Position numbers and translations under genes: made by a program
The notes under the pieces: model-generated
What the model saw: only the letters and a program-made list of their open reading frames with translations
The model's database searches: none
Told to the model about the DNA's origin: nothing
NCBI GenBank assembly: GCA_905210055.1
Contig: CAJLVH010000029.1
Coordinates: forward strand, 1 to 16,267
Origin: an uncultured Enorma sp.
GTDB taxonomy: Bacteria > Actinomycetota > Coriobacteriia > Coriobacteriales > Coriobacteriaceae
Length of the DNA: 16,267 nucleotides
Direction of reading: 5' to 3'
In this document: piece by piece, positions 1 through 7,298 of the stretch
Layout of the letters: every line of letters begins with the position of its first letter
Numbering within the stretch: the stretch's first letter is position 1

Positions 1-401
1 AGGAGGACCGATTCTATATCGAAGAAGAACAGGACCGTTTTGACAACATCGGCCCCATCGCCAACTTCTCTGCCCGCGTGAACGGTCTCACGCACATCGC
101 GCTCACCAAGCTCGACGTGCTGTCCGCCTTCGACACCATCCCCGTGTGCGTCGCCTACGACTGCGACGGCGTGCGCTACACCTCCGTGCCCGAGCACGAG
201 AGCGTGTTCGCTCACGCGGTGCCCGTGTACGAGGAACTACCCGGCTGGAAGTGCGATATCTCCGGCTGCCGCAGCTTCGAGGAGCTGCCGAAGAACGCTC
301 AGGACTACGTGCTGCGCCTCGAGGAGCTCGCACATACGCCCATCGCGTTCGTCTCGGTCGGGCCGGATCGCGAGCAGACCATCAACCGTTCCTGGCGCTA
401 G
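1..401 (+). CDS. purA: Adenylosuccinate synthetase, C-terminal part (5' end outside window)
   Basis: This enzyme joins IMP to aspartate with GTP, the first committed step from IMP to AMP, in the cytoplasm. Only about the last 132 residues are present. The reading frame is open from base 3, so the gene starts upstream of the window. The family signature VNGLTHIALTKLDVL and the C-terminal block FVSVGPDREQTI are both clear, and the protein ends shortly afterwards with a TAG stop, as usual for PurA. The residues just before the VNGLT motif are less typical, but the frame is intact. It lies 57 bases upstream of the DegV-family gene on the same strand, and purD follows, so the stretch is a small purine-related gene group. 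Identity is secure from the C-terminal motifs. Confidence 0.93.
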   Translation, partial: EDRFYIEEEQDRFDNIGPIANFSARVNGLTHIALTKLDVLSAFDTIPVCVAYDCDGVRYTSVPEHESVFAHAVPVYEELPGWKCDISGCRSFEELPKNAQDYVLRLEELAHTPIAFVSVGPDREQTINRSWR

Positions 402-458
402 GCGCGTCCCGACTCGGACACGCGACGACGCTCGATACTCGCTGGCAAGGAGTGATGT

Positions 459-1376
459 ATGAACAAGTTCGCTATCGTGTTGGATAGCGCCGCCGATATC
501 CCCGCGCCTTTGGTGGAGAAGTACGACCTGCGTGTCGTGCCGCTTCATGTGACGTTCGGCTCGACGGAGTACTCCGACGGCGTCGACATCGAGATCGGCG
601 AGTTCTTGAACAGGCTCGAAGGCGTTGACGAGCTGCCGATTACCTCGCAGCCCGCGCCTGCGGACTTCATCGACGTGTACAACAAGCTCGCCGACGAGGG
701 CTATGCCGCCATCCTCTCCATCCACCTTTCCGCCGCCCTCTCCGGTACGTACGAGTGCGCACGCACGGTGGCGGCGGCCATCTCGGAGGCGCGCGGCATC
801 CGCATCGAGGCGATTGATTCGTGTTCCGCGACGGTTGGCGAGGGCGCTATGGTGCTCGAGGCCGCTTGCATCGCCGCTGCGGGCGGGACGATCGACGAGG
901 CGATCGAACGCGTGGAGAACATTCGCCGCACGCATAGGATCTACTTCATTCCCGATTCGCTCACCAACCTGGTCAAGGGCGGGCGCGCGAGCAAGTTCCA
1001 GGGACTCGCGACCTCCGTGCTCAACCTTAAGATCGTCGTGACGCTCACCGAGGCCGGCGGCATCGAGGTGCTGCACAAGGCGAAGGGTATGAAGAACGCC
1101 GTGAGCTACATCGTGAAGCTCATGGCCGAGCGCACGCGCGAGGTGGGTCCTTCGGTTTACTACAAGCTGCATACCAAGGCGTATGAGGCACTCGACCACA
1201 TGGAGCACGCAATCGAGAAGGTCGACGCGCAGGTGCGCTTTCTCACGGTTGCGACGATCGGCCCCACGATTGCGACGCACGTCGGTCTTCATGCCGTCGG
1301 CCTGTTCACCTATCCGGAGGAGTTCCACAACCCCGAGCTCGACAACATCGCCGAGTACCTCACCCCCGATTTCTGA
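459..1376 (+). CDS. DegV family protein (fatty-acid-binding EDD domain)
   Basis: This is a 305-residue protein, the full usual length for DegV proteins. These are soluble two-domain proteins that bind a fatty acid and, in Firmicutes, can act as the FakB partner of a fatty acid kinase. Visible signatures are the N-terminal block IVLDSAADIP (about residues 6-15), the TSQPAP segment that follows the first domain strands (about 62-67), the SAALSGTYECA block (about 91-101), and SLTNLVKGGRAS in the C-terminal half. The ATG start is supported by AAGGAG at 447-452, seven bases upstream. No FakA-like kinase is visible here, so the FakB role is family knowledge and not shown by context. Its position between purA and purD is probably incidental. 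The palindrome at 1378-1396 begins immediately after the stop codon. Confidence 0.9.
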   Translation: MNKFAIVLDSAADIPAPLVEKYDLRVVPLHVTFGSTEYSDGVDIEIGEFLNRLEGVDELPITSQPAPADFIDVYNKLADEGYAAILSIHLSAALSGTYECARTVAAAISEARGIRIEAIDSCSATVGEGAMVLEAACIAAAGGTIDEAIERVENIRRTHRIYFIPDSLTNLVKGGRASKFQGLATSVLNLKIVVTLTEAGGIEVLHKAKGMKNAVSYIVKLMAERTREVGPSVYYKLHTKAYEALDHMEHAIEKVDAQVRFLTVATIGPTIATHVGLHAVGLFTYPEEFHNPELDNIAEYLTPDF

Positions 1377-1377
1377 T

Positions 1378-1396
1378 ATTGGGGACAGTCCCCAAT
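1378..1396. repeat. Perfect 19-base palindrome downstream of degV
   Basis: The sequence ATTGGGGACAGTCCCCAAT is perfectly self-complementary, with 9-base arms around a single central A. It starts two bases after the DegV stop codon. A second, weaker inverted repeat (GGCGCCG at 1415-1421, CGGCGCC at 1439-1445) lies just downstream, before the purD ribosome binding site. No T-tract follows either hairpin, so neither looks like a standard intrinsic terminator. The GGGGACA core resembles intergenic repeat sequences found in many bacteria, but that family assignment is an inference. Confidence 0.7.
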
Positions 1397-1485
1397 GTCA
1401 TGGCAAGCGGGACGGGCGCCGAGACGATCTTTGAGAAGCGGCGCCAGATTATCGCCCTGGTTTCGCGTGAGATAAGGAGCGCGCT

Positions 1486-2787
1486 ATGAGCACAGACAAC
1501 AAGACCATCGACATCCTGCTGCTGGGGAGCGGCGGCCGTGAGCACGCGCTCGCCGCGAAGTTGGCCGCGTCTCCCTTGTGCGGCACGCTCTACATCGCGC
1601 CGGGCAACGGCGGAACGGTCCAGGTGGGCGAGAACGTCGCGCTCGCCGAGGATGATCCGGAGGCTGTTGCCGATTTCGCCCGCGAGACGGGTGTGGGGCT
1701 CGTGGTGATCGGCCCCGAGGCGCCGCTCGTGGCCGGTGTAGCCGATGCGGTGCGCGCGGCGGGCATCTCGTGCTTCGGCCCGGGTGCTGAGGGCGCGCAG
1801 ATGGAGGGTTCGAAGAAGTTCTCCAAGGAACTCATGGCACGCGCGGGGATTCCCACGGCGGCGTACGGCTCCTTCACTGATGAGGCCTCGGCGCTCGCCT
1901 ACGTGCGCGAGCAGGGAGCACCGATCGTTGTGAAGGCCGACGGCCTCGCGGCGGGCAAGGGCGTGATCGTGGCCGCGACGCTCGAAGAGGCCGAAGATGC
2001 CGTGCGCGAGTGCTTCCAGGGCGCGTTCGGCGCGGCGGGCTCAACGGTTGTCGTGGAGGAATGCCTCACGGGTCCGGAGTGCTCCCTCCTGGCGTTCACC
2101 GATGGCAAGACCGTGCTGCCCATGGCGACGGCGCAAGACCACAAGCGCGCCCTCGAGGGCGACAAGGGGCCGAACACGGGCGGCATGGGCGTGTACAGCC
2201 CGGTGCCCATCGTGACCGAGGACGAGCTCTCGGCCATGAAGCAGGTCATGCTCAATACGGTGGCAGAGCTCGCTGCCGAGGGCATCGACTACCGCGGCTG
2301 CCTCTATGGCGGCTTCATGCTCATCAACGACGGTCCCAAGGTGCTCGAGTTCAATGCCCGTTTCGGCGATCCCGAGACGCAGGTGATCTTGCCGCGTTTG
2401 AAGAACGACCTCGTGGAGGTCATGCTTGCCTGCGCAGAGCGGCGTCTTGACGAAGTCGAGCTCGCATGGCGCGACGAATGGGCGGTCGCTGTGGTGCTCA
2501 CGAGTGCCGGCTACCCCGGATCATACGAGAAGGGTAAGGTCATCACTGGCATTGAGGATGCCGAGGCCATGGAGGACGTGACGGTCTACCATGCTGGCAC
2601 GGCGGTGCGCGAGGACGGCGAGCTCGTGACAAGCGGAGGCCGTGTGCTGGCGGTGACGGCGCTGGGCGATACCTTCGAGGCCGCGCGCGACCTCGCCTAC
2701 GAGGCGTGTGAGAAGATCGACTTTGAGGGCAAGACGCTTCGCCGCGACATCGGTCTGCGCGCGCTTCGCGGACGTGAGGCGTGGTAG
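1486..2787 (+). CDS. purD: Phosphoribosylamine--glycine ligase (GAR synthetase)
   Basis: PurD catalyses the second step of de novo purine synthesis. It condenses phosphoribosylamine with glycine using ATP to give glycinamide ribonucleotide. The 433-residue length is normal. Signatures seen in order are the N-terminal LGSGGREHALAAKL with the GNGGT loop, GPEAPLVAGVAD, the ATP-grasp block GSKKFSKELM and VVKADGLAAGKGVIV, the GARS signature GDKGPNTGGMGVYSP, and the metal/ATP-binding NARFGDPETQVILPRL, followed by the C-terminal domain. The ATG is preceded by AAGGAG with suitable spacing. The gene is alone here among de novo purine genes apart from the purA fragment upstream, so the rest of the pathway must be elsewhere. 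Nothing unusual was seen in the coding sequence. Confidence 0.96.
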   Translation: MSTDNKTIDILLLGSGGREHALAAKLAASPLCGTLYIAPGNGGTVQVGENVALAEDDPEAVADFARETGVGLVVIGPEAPLVAGVADAVRAAGISCFGPGAEGAQMEGSKKFSKELMARAGIPTAAYGSFTDEASALAYVREQGAPIVVKADGLAAGKGVIVAATLEEAEDAVRECFQGAFGAAGSTVVVEECLTGPECSLLAFTDGKTVLPMATAQDHKRALEGDKGPNTGGMGVYSPVPIVTEDELSAMKQVMLNTVAELAAEGIDYRGCLYGGFMLINDGPKVLEFNARFGDPETQVILPRLKNDLVEVMLACAERRLDEVELAWRDEWAVAVVLTSAGYPGSYEKGKVITGIEDAEAMEDVTVYHAGTAVREDGELVTSGGRVLAVTALGDTFEAARDLAYEACEKIDFEGKTLRRDIGLRALRGREAW

Positions 2788-3021
2788 GCGTAACGCCTTC
2801 GCGCCAATCGCGGAGCGATGGCCGTGCGGCCGTATCGGGTTAGGGAAGGTCATGGGTAAGCGATTCCATTTCGACATGTTGGCGGTGAGACCCCGGCGAT
2901 TCTGCCCTGCCTCCGCATGCCACAACCGTGCATCTACGTGCTTTCGGCGGAACGGTTATCGGTTCCCGACGGTCGTCTCGCCGTTTTCGTATGCATGTGA
3001 CACCGATGAAAGGGGTAGCAG

Positions 3022-5268
3022 ATGAGGGTATCTCTGCGGTTCCATCTGGCCATCGCGGCCGCTAAGGTGACGTCGTTCGCGCTGAAGCTCGCGGGGCGCA
3101 CGGGCGAGCACCTACCGGGCGTCGTCGCGCACGCCATCGACCCGAAGATCCTCGACCATATTCCGAAACCCGCGCGGGTCGTGTTCATCTCCGGTACGAA
3201 CGGCAAGACGACCACGACGAACCTGCTTTCGGACGTGCTGGCCGACAACGGCGTCGCGCATATCTCGAACCGTTCCGGCGCGAACATCGTGAACGGTATC
3301 GAGACGGCTTTTCTGAAGAATGCCACGCTTACCGGGCTCCAGCGCATACCGGTTGCCATCATGGAGCTCGATGAGGTCTCGTATCGTACGGTCATGCCAT
3401 ATGTCGAGCCGGAAATCTCGCTCGTCACCAATTTATACGGGGATACGTTCACGCGCAGCGCGGATCCGGCATACATCTTCGACATCATGTCGACGCTCAC
3501 GCCGGCTGGGAGCAAGGTCGTGCTCAACGCCGATGACCTCATCAGCTGCCGCATCGCGCCCCAGGCCGCCGACAAGGTCTACTACTCCATCGCGCAGCTG
3601 CCGGATGACACCGACGGGCCGCAGGGAATCGTCTGCGACCTCACGGCTTGCCCGGATTGTGGAGGTGCGCTGGAGTATGACTGGTGCCATCTGCGGCACC
3701 TCGGGCGCGCCCACTGCACGGCCTGCGGGCTCACCAATCCGGAACCCGACTATCTTGTCACCCGCATCGATCGCGACGCCCACACCTTCACGGTTTCGGA
3801 GCGCTGCCGCCCCGATGCGCCTGAATACGAATACCATTTCGGAGCCTACTCGGTGGCGAACATCTACAACCTGCTGTGCGTTGTGGTCGCGGCGCGCGAG
3901 TTCGGTCTGACCCCGCAGCAAATCGCGTGCTCGCTAGAGCGCCTGAGCCTTCCGGAGCAGCGCTTCGTGGAACGTGAAGTGGCTGGGAAACGAATCGTCA
4001 CCATCGCGTCCAAGGGCGAGAACGCGACTGCCAACTCGGTTGCGTTCGACGCCATTCGCAAAGAGCCGGGTGCCAAGGACGTCGTCATCATGATTTCGGA
4101 CAACCATATGGCGGAGGTTCCCGAGGATACCGAGTACATCGGATGGTACTGGCAGGCGGACTTCGAGTATTTCAAAGATCCGTGCATCAGGCACCTGTTC
4201 GTATACGGTTGCACCGCAGACGATATCCTGCTCCGCATGCGCATGGCGGGAATCGACCCATCAATCATCAGCATAGTCGACAATCCTATGGAGATCGTCG
4301 ATCTGGTGGATTTCGACGAGGTCGACGGCGTTTTCTTCGCCCATGGTACGACCACGGTGGAGATTGCGCACGGCGTCGCCGATAAGCTCGTTGAGAAGGC
4401 GCAGGGGGCGGAGCTCTCCGCGTCCGCGGATCGGGTGGCGGCAGACGCGGCGGCCGAGGCCGTGAGGGGTACGGCAGGTTGCGCGGCGACTGAGCCTGAC
4501 CACGCCGAGTCGGATGCCTGCGAAGGTGCGCCTGATGTCGTCATCGAGCTGCTGTACCCCGAGTACGGAAACCAAGGCGGAGATAACGGCAACGCGATGA
4601 TCTTGCGGCAGAGCCTGCCCGATGCAACGTTCATTGAAACGCGGTACGGAGACGAGCCGTACTTCGCACATGGTGTTCCCTCGCTAATCGTGATGTCGAG
4701 CATGCCCGAGATGCAGCAGGAAAACGTCATCAAGGCGCTCATGCCGTATCGCAATCGCCTGGCAGAGCTGGTCGAGGCGGGCGTTCCCATGTTCTTCTCG
4801 GGTACAGCCGGCGAGGTTTTGGGCAAAGAAATCGTGAACCCCGACGGCTCGGCCGTCGAGGCTCTGGGCATTCTCGATATGGTGACCAGGCGGTGCGAGC
4901 CCCAGCGGTTCCGCGATGTGAACCTGGGGGTGTTCGATCCCGGTGATGGGATGAAGCCGTTCGAGGTGGTCGGCTACAAGGTTCAGTTCACTCAGATGGA
5001 GGGTGACAACGCGGGGTGCTGTTTCTGCGAGAACGAGATCGGGTTCGGCTTGAACGAGCATACGAAGCTCGAGGGTTTTCGCAAGAACAACCTCATCGCG
5101 ACCTGGATGCTCGGGCCGGTGCTCCCGCTCAACCCCGATTTGACCGCGTGGCTCCTCAAGCAGGCTACCGGAGACAGCTGCCGACCGGCGTATGAGAAGG
5201 AGTCGCGTGCTTGCTACGAGCGCCGCCTCACGGAGTTCCGCATCCCCGGCGTGGGCATGCACGTATAG
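3022..5268 (+). CDS. MurT-like Mur ligase fused to a GatD-like amidotransferase domain with apparently lost glutaminase residues
   Basis: In other Gram-positive bacteria, separate MurT and GatD proteins form a complex that amidates D-glutamate of lipid II at the cytoplasmic membrane face. Here both are in one 748-residue chain. Residues 1-455 look like MurT: P-loop GTNGKTTTT at 58-66, a zinc ribbon with Cys210/213 and Cys232/235, then a divergent DUF1727-like region. Residues of about 457-505 are an Ala/Glu-rich linker. From about 506 on there is a GatD-like domain beginning LLYPEYGNQGGDNGNA. The nucleophile motif expected as CGG(Y/F)Q reads GTAGE (594-598), with Gly at the Cys position. The family HGP motif reads LGP (Leu697), and the family WxWD of MurT reads WYWQ (375-378). 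Glutamine hydrolysis therefore seems lost, by eye alignment. The start is set by GAAAGGGG at 3008-3015. The ATP-binding half looks functional. Confidence 0.82.
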   Translation: MRVSLRFHLAIAAAKVTSFALKLAGRTGEHLPGVVAHAIDPKILDHIPKPARVVFISGTNGKTTTTNLLSDVLADNGVAHISNRSGANIVNGIETAFLKNATLTGLQRIPVAIMELDEVSYRTVMPYVEPEISLVTNLYGDTFTRSADPAYIFDIMSTLTPAGSKVVLNADDLISCRIAPQAADKVYYSIAQLPDDTDGPQGIVCDLTACPDCGGALEYDWCHLRHLGRAHCTACGLTNPEPDYLVTRIDRDAHTFTVSERCRPDAPEYEYHFGAYSVANIYNLLCVVVAAREFGLTPQQIACSLERLSLPEQRFVEREVAGKRIVTIASKGENATANSVAFDAIRKEPGAKDVVIMISDNHMAEVPEDTEYIGWYWQADFEYFKDPCIRHLFVYGCTADDILLRMRMAGIDPSIISIVDNPMEIVDLVDFDEVDGVFFAHGTTTVEIAHGVADKLVEKAQGAELSASADRVAADAAAEAVRGTAGCAATEPDHAESDACEGAPDVVIELLYPEYGNQGGDNGNAMILRQSLPDATFIETRYGDEPYFAHGVPSLIVMSSMPEMQQENVIKALMPYRNRLAELVEAGVPMFFSGTAGEVLGKEIVNPDGSAVEALGILDMVTRRCEPQRFRDVNLGVFDPGDGMKPFEVVGYKVQFTQMEGDNAGCCFCENEIGFGLNEHTKLEGFRKNNLIATWMLGPVLPLNPDLTAWLLKQATGDSCRPAYEKESRACYERRLTEFRIPGVGMHV

Positions 5269-5303
5269 CGCTTCGTGTTGCCAGCATGGCGCCGGCATCC
5301 TAG

Positions 5304-5734
5304 CCCCCGCGCCTCCATCGGTGCGATGTTCGCGTGGTATGCCTGCATCCTGGTGAAATCGCCTATATCGCGGGCGAAATCGCGCGGCAGGTAGTAGAAC
5401 GTCTTCATGGTGGCGCGTGGCGTGGTGCGCGCGAGCGCCTTGGCGGAGCGCGGCTGCACGTCCTCGTCGCCCGTGCCCGCCGTGATGAAGGGCGGGGGCA
5501 GCGCTGCGATGTTATCGGCGGCGATGCGATTCGCGATAGTGCCGCGCCGTGCATCGAACGCCGCACGACCATGCGGGGCGGGGTGCCCTTGGGGCAGAGC
5601 GGATAGTTGGCGCATATGAGTGCGTATCCCGCCTCGGTGATGGCTCGCATGTACGGTGCGGACGGGTCGTCGCGCCCTGCCACTCTGCATACCTCGCGTG
5701 CCCCGGCAGGTGGGGACAGGTGGCAGACGCCGTA
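5304..5734 (-). pseudogene. Decayed alpha/beta-hydrolase (acetyl-esterase-like) remnant
   Basis: Two minus-strand frames carry pieces of the same kind of protein. Around 5683-5576, one frame reads PYMRAITEAGYALICANYPL, which resembles the start of the esterase core, where family members have an EAGY-hydrophobic-YRLAP stretch. From about 5540 to 5304, a different frame reads LPPPFITAGTGDEDVQPRSA and then a KTFYYLPRD segment, which resembles the late strand and helix of the same fold. The roughly 120 residues expected between them, including the GDSAG nucleophile elbow, are missing, and the frames do not connect. This fits a frameshift plus internal deletion. A stop codon closes the first frame at 5735-5737. 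The remnant is convergent with the ligase fusion upstream. Assignment is by recognition of short blocks only. Confidence 0.5.
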
Positions 5735-5750
5735 CTAGCAACCGGATGAA

Positions 5751-5768
5751 TATGCATAAAAATGCGCT
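5751..5768. promoter_or_regulatory. Candidate ARG box (ArgR/AhrC operator) upstream of arcC
   Basis: TATGCATAAAAATGCGCT matches the Bacillus ARG box consensus CATGAATAAAAATKCAAK at 14 of 18 positions by hand count, including the central ATAAAAAT. It lies about 280 bases upstream of the carbamate kinase start, so it is distant from the -10-like hexamer at 5957. A partner half-site may exist in the TGAAT repeats at 5932-5940. Binding by an arginine repressor is inferred; no argR is in the window. Confidence 0.3.
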
Positions 5769-5928
5769 TTATGGCGTTGCGATGCGTATGAGCGAACACG
5801 TGCCGTGCGTTCGCGTCAACCACCTTGCTTTAGCGCGATAACGTGCGCTTAAAGAAACGTCCATAGGGCATCGCGTTGGGCGGCGATTATCGACCGCTCG
5901 GCCGGTTCGCGACGAAATCTGCCGCCGG

Positions 5929-5962
5929 AAATGAATGAATTCGTCTCATTTGAGAATATAAT
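5929..5962 (+). promoter_or_regulatory. Candidate arcC promoter with overlapping dyad
   Basis: A perfect -10 hexamer TATAAT is at 5957-5962, 71 bases before the arcC start codon. No good -35 box is present at the usual distance. Instead a dyad, AAATGA at 5929-5934 and TCATTT at 5946-5951, covers the place where -35 would lie, with 11 bases between the arms. This is the layout of an activator- or repressor-controlled promoter, but the regulator is unknown. The local sequence is markedly AT-rich compared with its surroundings. Confidence 0.45.
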
Positions 5963-6033
5963 AGCTAGCCTACTCGCGCGACGCCGCGTGAGGGATGCAT
6001 GTTGCGTGTAATCGCTTCGAGAAAGGAACAGCC

Positions 6034-6996
6034 ATGCCCAAGACCCTTGAAGTGCCCAATCGCGTCGTCGTCGCTCTGGGCGGCAATGCTTTGGGCGATA
6101 CGCCGGAAGAGCAGATCGAGCGCGCCAACAACACGGCCAAAGCGCTCATCGGCCTCATCGAGCAGGGCAACGAGATCATCATCACCCATGGTAACGGCCC
6201 GCAGGTCGGCATGATTCAGAACGCGTTCGCCGCCGCTCACGATGCCATCAACACGCCCGCCATGGATCTGCCTGAGTGCGGTGCCATGAGCCAGGGCTAC
6301 ATTGGCTATCACCTGCAGCAGGCGATCGGTCGCGAGATGCACCGTCGCTATAAGCGCTGGCACGTCGCGACTGTCGTGACCCAGATCGAGTGCGACCCGG
6401 ACGACCCGGCGTTCCAGAACCCCACGAAGCCCATCGGCCCCTTCTATACCGAGGAGCAGGCCAAGGAGATCATGGCGGAGGATCCTTCCAAGATCTTCGT
6501 CGAGGATTCCGGTCGTGGTTGGCGCCGCGTCGTGGCCTCCCCCGAGCCCAAGAAGATCGTCGAGCAGCCCTCGATCCTGAACCTGCTCGATAACGAGTTC
6601 ATCGTTATCGCTTGCGGTGGCGGCGGCATTCCCGTGGTGCGCGATTATTCCGATCACGGCGTCTACAAGGGCGTTCCCGCCGTTATCGACAAGGACCTGG
6701 GCGGCGAGCTTTTGGCCGAGGACTGCAAGGCCGACGTGCTCTTCCTCCTCACGGCTGTCGAGCACGTGGCGATCAACTTCGGTAAGCCTAACCAGGAGAA
6801 CCTCACCGATATCACGGCCGACGAGGCCGAGCGTCTGGCCGACGAAGGCCAGTTCGGCAAGGGTTCCATGGAGCCGAAGGTGCGCGCTGCCATCAAGTTC
6901 GCGCGCAGCCTCCCCGGCCGTGTGTGCATCATCGGCGCGCTCGACAGGGCCGCCGAGACCATGTCCGGCCTCTCCGGCACGCGCATCCACGCATAG
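6034..6996 (+). CDS. arcC: Carbamate kinase
   Basis: Carbamate kinase transfers phosphate from carbamoyl phosphate to ADP, giving ATP, ammonia and CO2. It is the last, energy-yielding step of arginine deiminase or agmatine fermentation in the cytoplasm. The protein has 320 residues, a normal length. Visible signatures are VVVALGGNALG near the N-terminus, ITHGNGPQVG, the ECGAMSQGYIGY segment, the VASPEPKKIVE block, ACGGGGIPVV, VIDKDLGGELLA, LLTAVEHVAINFGKP, FGKGSMEPKVRAA and a C-terminal GT. I chose the ATG at 6034 because GAAAGGA sits at 6021-6027. An in-frame ATG at 5995 has no ribosome binding site. No arginine deiminase or ornithine carbamoyltransferase gene is adjacent, so the partner enzymes must be elsewhere. 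Upstream sites suggest regulated transcription. Confidence 0.95.
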   Translation: MPKTLEVPNRVVVALGGNALGDTPEEQIERANNTAKALIGLIEQGNEIIITHGNGPQVGMIQNAFAAAHDAINTPAMDLPECGAMSQGYIGYHLQQAIGREMHRRYKRWHVATVVTQIECDPDDPAFQNPTKPIGPFYTEEQAKEIMAEDPSKIFVEDSGRGWRRVVASPEPKKIVEQPSILNLLDNEFIVIACGGGGIPVVRDYSDHGVYKGVPAVIDKDLGGELLAEDCKADVLFLLTAVEHVAINFGKPNQENLTDITADEAERLADEGQFGKGSMEPKVRAAIKFARSLPGRVCIIGALDRAAETMSGLSGTRIHA

Positions 6997-7022
6997 GCTT
7001 CGGATAGCTTCATCTTCCTGGC

Positions 7023-7098
7023 GGCCGACCCGCTTCCCCTTTCGCTTGTCCTCGGCGCTTCGCGCCTGCGGAATCGCTCAAGGGGAAGCGGGTCGGCC
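7023..7098. repeat. Perfect 19-bp inverted repeat with inner hairpin
   Basis: GGCCGACCCGCTTCCCCTT at 7023-7041 is exactly complementary to 7080-7098. The 38-base loop contains a further hairpin, GGCGC-TTC-GCGCC (7054-7066). It starts 26 bases after the arcC stop. No T-tract follows, so it is not a textbook intrinsic terminator, though it could still stop transcription or protect the arcC mRNA end. A piece of the loop (TTTCGCTTGTC, 7040-7050, followed by CGGCGC) is repeated directly at 7201-7216. No target-site duplication was found at the edges. Confidence 0.75.
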
Positions 7099-7220
7099 TG
7101 CATCTGTCGCTTCCTGCGCGTGGGATAAAGATGGTGCGCTTGGCATCGGCGAGATCTTTTAGGGCGAGGCTCCGCGCCCGACGTTGATGGAACGTTTTCG
7201 TTTCGCTTGTCGGCGCGGCC

Positions 7221-7249
7221 TTGTGGGCAAAACCTCCGCGCGGTACAAC
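7221..7249 (+). promoter_or_regulatory. Candidate promoter of the zinc-ribbon gene cluster
   Basis: TTGTGG (7221-7226) and TACAAC (7244-7249) are separated by exactly 17 bases and lie just upstream of the first zinc-ribbon gene. Matches to consensus are only partial, three of six and four of six. If used, transcription would start near 7256-7257, almost at an in-frame ATG (7257), so a leaderless start is possible besides the ribosome-binding-site-supported ATG at 7299. Confidence 0.3.
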
Positions 7250-7298
7250 TGAATAGATGCGAATTGAGATTTGCGCCAAGCGCGGGGGTGGTGCTTCT

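Noticed and set aside
237..1328. Long open frame on the minus strand opposite the DegV-family gene
   Set aside because: It mirrors the real gene in GC-rich sequence, has no ribosome binding site, and its protein has no recognisable motif.
1415..1445. GGCGCCG/CGGCGCC inverted repeat before purD as a purine-responsive leader
   Set aside because: The stem is only seven base pairs with a 17-base loop and no riboswitch-like conserved core; it may be chance in GC-rich DNA.
2788..3021. Searched for a small gene, RNA or riboswitch between purD and the ligase fusion
   Set aside because: Only a weak short inverted repeat (GGAAC 2949-2953 with GTTCC 2962-2966) was seen; no coding potential or tRNA-like structure was recognised.
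5746..5841. Possible 31-residue plus-strand peptide before arcC
   Set aside because: No ribosome binding site precedes it, there is no recognisable sequence, and it overlaps the candidate ARG box.
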